A DNA stretch of 19,737 bases from positions 1-19,737 of the forward strand of contig JBGVPD010000002.1 of NCBI GenBank assembly GCA_045126815.1, written 5' to 3'. Shown in pieces: positions 15,656-19,737 of the stretch. Source of the DNA: RGIG1995 sp045126815. GTDB taxonomy: Bacteria > Bacillota > Clostridia > Oscillospirales > CAG-272. Within the stretch, counting starts at the first letter, position 1. The number at the start of each line of letters is the position of its first letter. The notes below the pieces were generated by a model that was not told the DNA's origin, did not search any database, and was given only the letters and a program-made list of their open reading frames with translations. The translations under genes were made by a program, and so were the position numbers.

Positions 15656-15672
15656 TTGGGGCAACGCCCCAA
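15656..15672. repeat. TTGGGGC/GCCCCAA hairpin
   Basis: A perfect 7-bp stem with the loop AAC, just after stem-loop copy B. No T-run follows. Confidence 0.5.
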
Positions 15673-15705
15673 CAAAATGTGCTTATTATTTGTGTTAACC
15701 GATAT

Positions 15706-15741
15706 ACTAAAAAGTCTCCCCTCGCAATTTAAGCGAGGGGA
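15706..15741 (-). terminator. Terminator of the leucine-rich repeat gene
   Basis: Read on the minus strand, TCCCCTCGC and GCGAGGGGA form a perfect 9-bp stem with a 7-nt AT loop, followed by GACTTTTTAG. It lies just beyond the stop codon of the gene at 15750. Confidence 0.8.
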
Positions 15742-15749
15742 CATAGATG

Positions 15750-18236
15750 TTATTTTACGTATTTACCGTTCCAGTAACCGTTGGCATCAAGATAACATTT
15801 TCCAACGCTGTCATATACATAATCGTTTGTAAACATTTTGCCGTCAGCACCTAAATAGCACCAACCTTTTGTGTCTTTCTTCCATACGTTTATAGCTCTG
15901 TATCCGTTGTTGAGATAGTACCAAAAACCTTTATGGAGTTTCCAACCCGTTGTTGTTACGTAATATCCGTCGTTGCCTATAAAGCACCAACCGCTTGAAT
16001 CCTTTGCAAAATCATTCGTAATCATATAGCCGTCAGAGCCTAAGTAGCACCAACCTTTAGAGTCTTTCTTCCATACGTTTATAGATTTGTATCCGTTATT
16101 GAGATAGTACCAAAAACCTTTATGAAGTTTCCAACCTGTTGCTGTTACGTAATATCCGTCGTTACCTATAAAGCACCAACCGGTTGAATCCTTTGCAAAA
16201 TCGTTTGTAACCATTTTGCCGTCAGCACCTAAATAACACCAACCTTTAGAGTCTTTTTTCCATGTGTTTTTTACGGGAGTGTCATTGTCGTAGTAATACC
16301 AAGAGTTGTTTTCAAAAAACCAACCGTTTTTAGTGTAATCGTAATGTCTGGTCGCAGACGACAAAGCATCATTAAAGATATCTATTTGGATATTATTCCA
16401 GTTAATTTCCGTGCCTTTGTAGTATACGTTTTTTATATTGTCGCACTTATGGAATGCCATTTTTCCTATGCTTATTACTGTTTTAGGTATAACAACACTT
16501 GTTAAATTTGTGCAATACGAAAATGCATAATCACCGATTTTTACAGTTTTATTAGGGATTTCTATTTTTTTTAAGCTTGAACAAGAAGAAAATGCATCTT
16601 CGTCTATTACTGTTAAACTGTTGGGTAATTTGACATTTTCTAAACTTGTGCAATTGGAGAAGCTGTTACTATATATTTTTGTAATATTATTTGATAAAAC
16701 AACAGTTTCTAAGTTGGTGCAGTTTGCAAATGCCTTAGAATACATAGACGTAACTGTGTCGGGAATCACTATGCTTTTTAAATTAGTGCAATCCATGAAA
16801 GCCCAACTATTTATTTTTGTTACACCGGACGCAATTTCAACGTTTTTTAAACTTGTGCATTCATTAAACGCCATTATACCTATGGTTTTAATATTAGCCG
16901 GAATTACTATATTTTCCAAACTGGTACAGCCACTAAAGGTATAATCTAATGTTGACACACTATCAGGTATTACTATGCTTTTTAAGCTTGTGCAATCAGC
17001 AAAGGTGGAGTCCAATGTAGTTGTATTTTTCGACAACACGACACTTTCCAAGCTTGTGCACGTAGAAAACATACCATAACCTGTGTGTTTCACGCTGTTG
17101 GGTATATGTATGCTTTTTAAACTAGTGCATACACTAAAGGTTGATGAGCCAATAGAAGTAACACTGTCGGGGATGTTTATAGTTGACAAGTTTGTGCAGT
17201 AGTAAAAAGCCATATCCCCAATAGAAGTAACACTGTTTGGTATATATACAGTTGATAAATTCACGCAGTCAAAAAAAGCAGAATGTCCAATAGTTTTAAC
17301 ACTGTCGGGAATTGTATAATTTGTATTTGTCTTTCCTGCAGGATAAGAAATAATAGACGTTTTATTTTTATTGAATAATACTCCGTCTTTTGTTGAATAA
17401 GACGTGTTTTTTTCGCCCACGTTTATAGCTGTCAGGGCATTACATCCGGCGAATGACGTACCGTCAATGTAAGTTACACTGTCAGGAATATCAACGCTTG
17501 TTAATCTATGACATACTGTAAATGCATCATCTGCAATTGTTCTTGTACCGCTTTTTATCTTACAATATCCTGAAATTGAATAATCTGCTTCAATCAAGCA
17601 GTTCCCGATATACAGTATATCATTTTCCCAGTTGTCCGGATTGTCGTAATATGCTGTATAGGTAAACGCGCCGAATCCAATGCGATCAATATTGTTTCCG
17701 ATACTTATACTTGATAAGTTGCTGCAATTGTCAAAAGCCAAAAGACCAATAGAGGTAACACTGTCGGGGATCTCAATACCTGTTAAGTCAATGCAGTCAA
17801 AAAATGCATGCTCTGCAATTGTTTTTGTTCCATTTTTTATCACATAGTTTCCTGAAATTGAAGGATCGGCTTCGATTAAATGGTTGCCGATATACAGTAC
17901 TCCGTCTTCCCAGTTTTCCGGATCGTTGTAATATCCTGTACCGTTAAATACGGTAGGACCAATGAAAGTAATGCTGTCGGGTATTTTTATACTTATTATG
18001 TCACTGCAGCCATTAAATGCATTGGCATTAATGAAAGAAACAGGATAACCCTCGATAGTTGAGGGAATAACAAGTTCTCCAACCGGTTTTGAAGAATAGC
18101 CCGTAATTGTTACTTCGCCGTTTGAAACGGTGTAAGTGAAATTACCGTACGTTTCGGCATTAGCAAAAACCGTACCAAATACTAACGTGGTAAGTATTAA
18201 GGTTATTGCTAGAATAATAAGTGATAGCTTTTTCAT
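15750..18236 (-). CDS. BspA-like leucine-rich repeat surface protein with cell-wall-binding repeats
   Basis: 828 aa. A signal peptide (1-27, ending FANA) directs export. Residues about 28-630 are BspA-type (LRR_5) leucine-rich repeats of about 23 residues, of the form IPDSVTSIGxxAFxxCTNL. Two longer repeats near the start contain NWExxxLYIGNxLIEAD. The segment VYYKGTEINWNNIQ caps the domain. From about 637 to the end are Trp/Tyr/Gly-rich repeats (GWCYLG, GFWYYLNNGY) typical of choline- or cell-wall-binding repeats, which would hold it non-covalently on the wall. There is no LPXTG-like signal or C-terminal membrane helix, so it is not an evident sortase substrate. GGAGG upstream picks the ATG at 18236 over 18275. 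Adhesion or ligand binding is likely; the target is unknown. Confidence 0.93.
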   Translation of the reverse strand: MKKLSLIILAITLILTTLVFGTVFANAETYGNFTYTVSNGEVTITGYSSKPVGELVIPSTIEGYPVSFINANAFNGCSDIISIKIPDSITFIGPTVFNGTGYYNDPENWEDGVLYIGNHLIEADPSISGNYVIKNGTKTIAEHAFFDCIDLTGIEIPDSVTSIGLLAFDNCSNLSSISIGNNIDRIGFGAFTYTAYYDNPDNWENDILYIGNCLIEADYSISGYCKIKSGTRTIADDAFTVCHRLTSVDIPDSVTYIDGTSFAGCNALTAINVGEKNTSYSTKDGVLFNKNKTSIISYPAGKTNTNYTIPDSVKTIGHSAFFDCVNLSTVYIPNSVTSIGDMAFYYCTNLSTINIPDSVTSIGSSTFSVCTSLKSIHIPNSVKHTGYGMFSTCTSLESVVLSKNTTTLDSTFADCTSLKSIVIPDSVSTLDYTFSGCTSLENIVIPANIKTIGIMAFNECTSLKNVEIASGVTKINSWAFMDCTNLKSIVIPDTVTSMYSKAFANCTNLETVVLSNNITKIYSNSFSNCTSLENVKLPNSLTVIDEDAFSSCSSLKKIEIPNKTVKIGDYAFSYCTNLTSVVIPKTVISIGKMAFHKCDNIKNVYYKGTEINWNNIQIDIFNDALSSATRHYDYTKNGWFFENNSWYYYDNDTPVKNTWKKDSKGWCYLGADGKMVTNDFAKDSTGWCFIGNDGYYVTATGWKLHKGFWYYLNNGYKSINVWKKDSKGWCYLGSDGYMITNDFAKDSSGWCFIGNDGYYVTTTGWKLHKGFWYYLNNGYRAINVWKKDTKGWCYLGADGKMFTNDYVYDSVGKCYLDANGYWNGKYVK
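15753..16268 (-). repeat. In-gene tandem repeat, 189-bp period
   Basis: Two full copies and a partial third encode the C-terminal wall-binding units (from NTWKKDSKGWCYLG to the end). Copies align at an exact 189-bp offset, for example CTTCCATACG at 15879 and 16068, with few base differences. This implies recent duplication or ongoing recombination. Confidence 0.85.
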
Positions 18237-18568
18237 AAAGGTTCCTCCATAGATTTTTGTGTATATTTCATACATTATTATATTATCATAAAGATGCGTT
18301 TGAAATCAACATGTCTGCGAATAATATCTTATTTGTCTCGTTTTGGATAAATTATCAACACATATCATATACCAGCAGTTGAATTGCTGACAGTGCTTTA
18401 CAATACAAAACGTCTGCTAAAAGTTATGAATAATAAACAAACCCATTTAAATGAAGTTATTGAATATCTTTGAAAGATTATTTTTAATATCCTATGGATA
18501 TAATACTATATTCAACAGAATATGTCAAGAGGGAGTGTTTTTTGTTAAAATTTTAGTGGGGTGATGGT
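18237..18568. other. Intergenic region between the leucine-rich repeat gene and the XRE regulator
   Basis: A 332-bp AT-rich divergent region. It holds the minus-strand promoter listed separately, and a TATAAT at 18499-18504 that may serve the regulator gene but lacks a properly spaced -35 (TTGAAA at 18470-18475 is 23 bp away). A weak 6-bp hairpin CAGCAG/TTGCTG lies near 18372-18388. I see no further gene or RNA. Confidence 0.5.
18280..18309 (-). promoter_or_regulatory. Promoter for the leucine-rich repeat gene
   Basis: On the minus strand: TTGATT (18304-18309), an 18-bp spacer, TAATAT (18280-18285) preceded by TGA (extended -10). About 45 bp from the start codon. Confidence 0.55.
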
Positions 18569-18799
18569 ATGAAAGATATTTATAAGGCGGATTATTTAAA
18601 ACTGGGTTTAAAAATAGCGTATTACAGAAAAATAAAGGGTATGACCCAAGAGCAATTAGCCGAAGCGATTGACTGTTCGGCTGCCTTCATCGGACACGTA
18701 GAAGCACCTAACGTTAATAAAGCAATTTCATTGGATACGCTTTTTGACATTTCAAAAGTGTTAGACGTTCCTGCATACAAATTTTTAATGAACGATTGA
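18569..18799 (+). CDS. Small XRE-family DNA-binding protein
   Basis: 76 aa, essentially one Cro/C1-type helix-turn-helix domain. Helix 1 is LGLKIAYYRKIKGM, the turn region TQEQLAEAIDC, the recognition helix SAAFIGHVEAPN, then SLDTLFDISKVLDVPAYKFL. It lacks any effector or dimerisation domain beyond the last helix. GGGGTGA at 18558-18564 supports the start. It stands alone, divergent from the leucine-rich repeat surface protein, so it may regulate that gene or itself; both are inferences. A terminator follows directly. Confidence 0.88.
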   Translation: MKDIYKADYLKLGLKIAYYRKIKGMTQEQLAEAIDCSAAFIGHVEAPNVNKAISLDTLFDISKVLDVPAYKFLMND

Positions 18800-18814
18800 A
18801 AACGAAATATACAC

Positions 18815-18857
18815 AATAAAAAAGAAGTGATTTTTAATTATCGCTTCTTTTTTATTT
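18815..18857. terminator. Terminator after the XRE gene
   Basis: A 17-bp stem, AATAAAAAAGAAGTGAT with ATCGCTTCTTTTTTATT, one T-G wobble. Because of the A-run and T-run on the arms it can act in both directions. Confidence 0.85.
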
Positions 18858-18907
18858 GTTTTACCTATAAAATTGGAATAAAATCACTTTTGAACCTAAA
18901 CTCGTAG

Positions 18908-18929
18908 GGGGCGACGTCCTCGACGCCCC
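18908..18929 (-). repeat. 22-nt GC hairpin module, copy 4
   Basis: GGGGCG and CGCCCC arms, an exact reverse complement of the copy at 193-214; preceded by CTCGTAG. Confidence 0.8.
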
Positions 18930-18984
18930 GTTTTATAAACAATTTATACTTTTTTCATATTTTAACATGGTAGGGGACGGCGCA

Positions 18985-19028
18985 CACGAGAACCCCCAAA
19001 CCTTACTACGTGCGGTTCGGGGAACCCC
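18985..19028 (-). repeat. Large stem-loop element, copy C
   Basis: Reverse orientation with the conserved loop (TTACTACGTGC on this strand). In element orientation it is flanked by GGGACGTCGA and CGCCGTCCCC, so the split host hairpin is still paired through GGGACG with CGTCCC. Confidence 0.75.
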
Positions 19029-19106
19029 TACCTCGACGTCCCGCTATTTCATACGATTTTCGCCAATAAAATTGTCTTAAAAATCACTTTCCCTCCTAAC
19101 TCGTAG

Positions 19107-19128
19107 GGGGCGACGTCCTCGACGCCCC
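19107..19128 (-). repeat. 22-nt GC hairpin module, copy 5
   Basis: Identical to the copy at 18908-18929 and preceded by CCTCCTAACTCGTAG. Confidence 0.8.
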
Positions 19129-19192
19129 GTAATAACAAACGATTTTCACCAACAATATTGGAATAAAAGTTACTTTTCCTCCTAACTGGTAG

Positions 19193-19212
19193 GGGAGGGG
19201 CTTGCTCCTCCC
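19193..19212. repeat. Alternative G-rich hairpin in the 22-nt module slot
   Basis: GGGAGGGGC and GCTCCTCCC pair around TT. It occupies the position where neighbouring units carry the 22-nt hairpin, between CTAACTGGTAG and GTATTTTATACG: same slot, different sequence, still a hairpin. Confidence 0.7.
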
Positions 19213-19276
19213 GTATTTTATACGGTTTTCACCAACAATATTGGAATAAAAATAACTTTACTTACTTACTTTTTAT

Positions 19277-19306
19277 GTTACTTTCTTGCTGCGACAAGAA
19301 AGTAAC
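19277..19306. repeat. 30-nt TTACTTTCTTG hairpin, copy 3
   Basis: GTTACTTTCTTG, loop CTGCGA, CAAGAAAGTAAC. It is the exact reverse complement of the copy at 103-132. Confidence 0.85.
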
Positions 19307-19354
19307 CAAAGAAGTCGCCATAGGAGTGTGGGGTTGCGATTCCCCCCACCCTTT

Positions 19355-19395
19355 GAGAACCCCCAAACCTTACTACGTGCGGTTCGGGGAACCCC
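19355..19395 (-). repeat. Large stem-loop element, copy D
   Basis: Reverse orientation. The matching place in the left island (about 46-57) lacks the element: there GGGG is followed directly by ATCAAAGGG. Confidence 0.75.
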
Positions 19396-19450
19396 GTACC
19401 TAGACCTCTCCCCCTAAACGCTTTGTCTTACTGCCTCTTGCATAAACATA

Positions 19451-19690
19451 AGATTTCTTATCTGTTTAGGTCGGGGTATGCTCACCTAAGACGGAAAATA
19501 CAATATCGGGGGATTGTTTGATTTTTAAAAATGGGATAATATACTATATCATTTAAAAGAAACTTGATGGGGAAGGATATAAGCCTCTCACTCCGGATAG
19601 CGAAGCGGCGTGAGGGTGTTGAATGACAGTCCGGTGGACTGTCAGATCCCGAGCGTGACCGAGCCGCAGCGAGAAAGGTGGCACGTAATA
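19451..19690. other. Hairpin-rich non-coding stretch with a possible promoter
   Basis: A promoter-like TTGATT (19518-19523), 16-bp spacer, TATACT (19540-19545) is followed by two hairpins: CTCACTCCG with CGGCGTGAG (19587-19614, one mismatch, extendable by two pairs) and TGACAGTCC-GGT-GGACTGTCA (19624-19644, perfect). The GC content rises sharply after about 19580. The reverse-strand reading frame here is Arg/Ser-rich and looks accidental. It could be a small RNA or another dispersed element; I cannot decide. Confidence 0.4.
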
Positions 19691-19734
19691 GGGGTTCCCC
19701 GAACCGCACGTAGTAAGGTTTGGGGGTTCTCGTG
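19691..19734 (+). repeat. Large stem-loop element, copy E
   Basis: Forward orientation with the conserved loop GCACGTAGTAA and ending TTCTCGTG. Only three bases follow before the window ends. Confidence 0.75.
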
Positions 19735-19737
19735 TAG

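Larger units (their letters stand above)
15227..15712. repeat. Middle modular repeat island
   Basis: Non-coding, built from the same modules as the islands at both window ends. Around the central 30-nt hairpin (15399-15426) the modules face outward: a reverse-oriented 22-nt hairpin on the left (15329-15350) and a forward one on the right (15490-15511). CCAATAATATTGG-type palindromes lie near 15286, 15371, 15459 and 15541. A divergent copy of the large stem-loop lies at 15607-15648. An open reading frame across 15599-15832 is accidental, as it runs through the repeats and into the opposite gene. Confidence 0.85.
18858..19450. repeat. Right modular repeat island
   Basis: Non-coding. Units in reverse orientation follow each other: palindrome near 18868, 22-nt hairpin 18908-18929, large stem-loop 18985-19028, palindrome near 19061, 22-nt hairpin 19107-19128, palindrome near 19149, G-rich hairpin 19193-19212, palindrome near 19229, 30-nt hairpin 19277-19306, large stem-loop 19355-19395. 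The whole is the inverted counterpart of 1-372, with an additional unit and an additional stem-loop. Confidence 0.85.

Noticed and set aside
15599..15832. 77-aa reading frame on the plus strand
   Set aside because: It crosses the large stem-loop, the terminator and the 3' end of the leucine-rich repeat gene on the other strand; frame unrelated to any domain.
15750..18236. Leucine-rich repeat protein as substrate of the sortase in this window
   Set aside because: There is no sorting motif, hydrophobic tail or charged C-terminus; the C-terminal repeats explain wall attachment.
19482..19709. 75-aa reading frame on the minus strand
   Set aside because: It is Arg/Ser-rich, starts inside the repeated stem-loop and is explained by hairpin DNA.

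Overview
The window looks like chromosomal DNA from a low-GC, Gram-positive member of the Clostridia. Evidence: AT-rich genes, strong GGAGG-type ribosome binding sites, sigma-A-like promoters, a class B sortase, a clostridial-type RadC, and a BspA-like leucine-rich repeat surface protein ending in cell-wall-binding repeats. Placement among gut Oscillospirales/Ruminococcus-like bacteria is an inference from protein style only. No rRNA, tRNA, CRISPR array, transposase or phage gene was found.

Layout. 1-733: an intergenic repeat island, a block of hairpins and a promoter. 734-1450 (+): a 52-aa orphan protein and inorganic pyrophosphatase (ppa), probably co-transcribed; the leader can fold a hairpin that involves the small gene's Shine-Dalgarno. 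1505-2191 (-): a RadC/JAB protein convergent with ppa across a shared terminator. 2472-5948 (+): a likely operon of gpmI (cofactor-independent phosphoglycerate mutase), a class B sortase and a family 2 glycosyltransferase. 5990-8188 (-): a CPA-type cation/proton antiporter followed after 6 nt by an MgtC-family membrane protein. 8373-9272 (+): a divergent LysR-type regulator. 9516-11246 (+): an NhaC-family antiporter with a signal peptide. 11476-15157 (+): two overlapping ABC exporter half-transporter genes, one with a degenerate and one with a canonical ATPase site, hence a likely heterodimer. 15227-15712: second repeat island. 15750-18236 (-): the leucine-rich repeat surface protein. 18569-18799 (+): a small XRE-type regulator. 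18858-19737: third repeat island and an unexplained hairpin-rich stretch.

The genes are mostly housekeeping, ion-homeostasis and cell-surface functions. The least explained part is the intergenic DNA. Three islands are built from the same modules: a CCAATAATATTGG palindrome, a 22-nt GC-rich hairpin, a 30-nt hairpin built on TTACTTTCTTG, and a roughly 45-nt stem-loop with a conserved 11-nt loop. Several arms differ by paired, compensating changes. One copy of the large stem-loop sits in the tip of another hairpin, and one sits in one of two otherwise similar stretches and not in the other. The left-end island (about 1-372) is a near-collinear inverted copy of the right-end island (about 18960-19450). 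This looks like a mosaic of miniature stem-loop elements. All homology statements rest on reading the sequence by eye.
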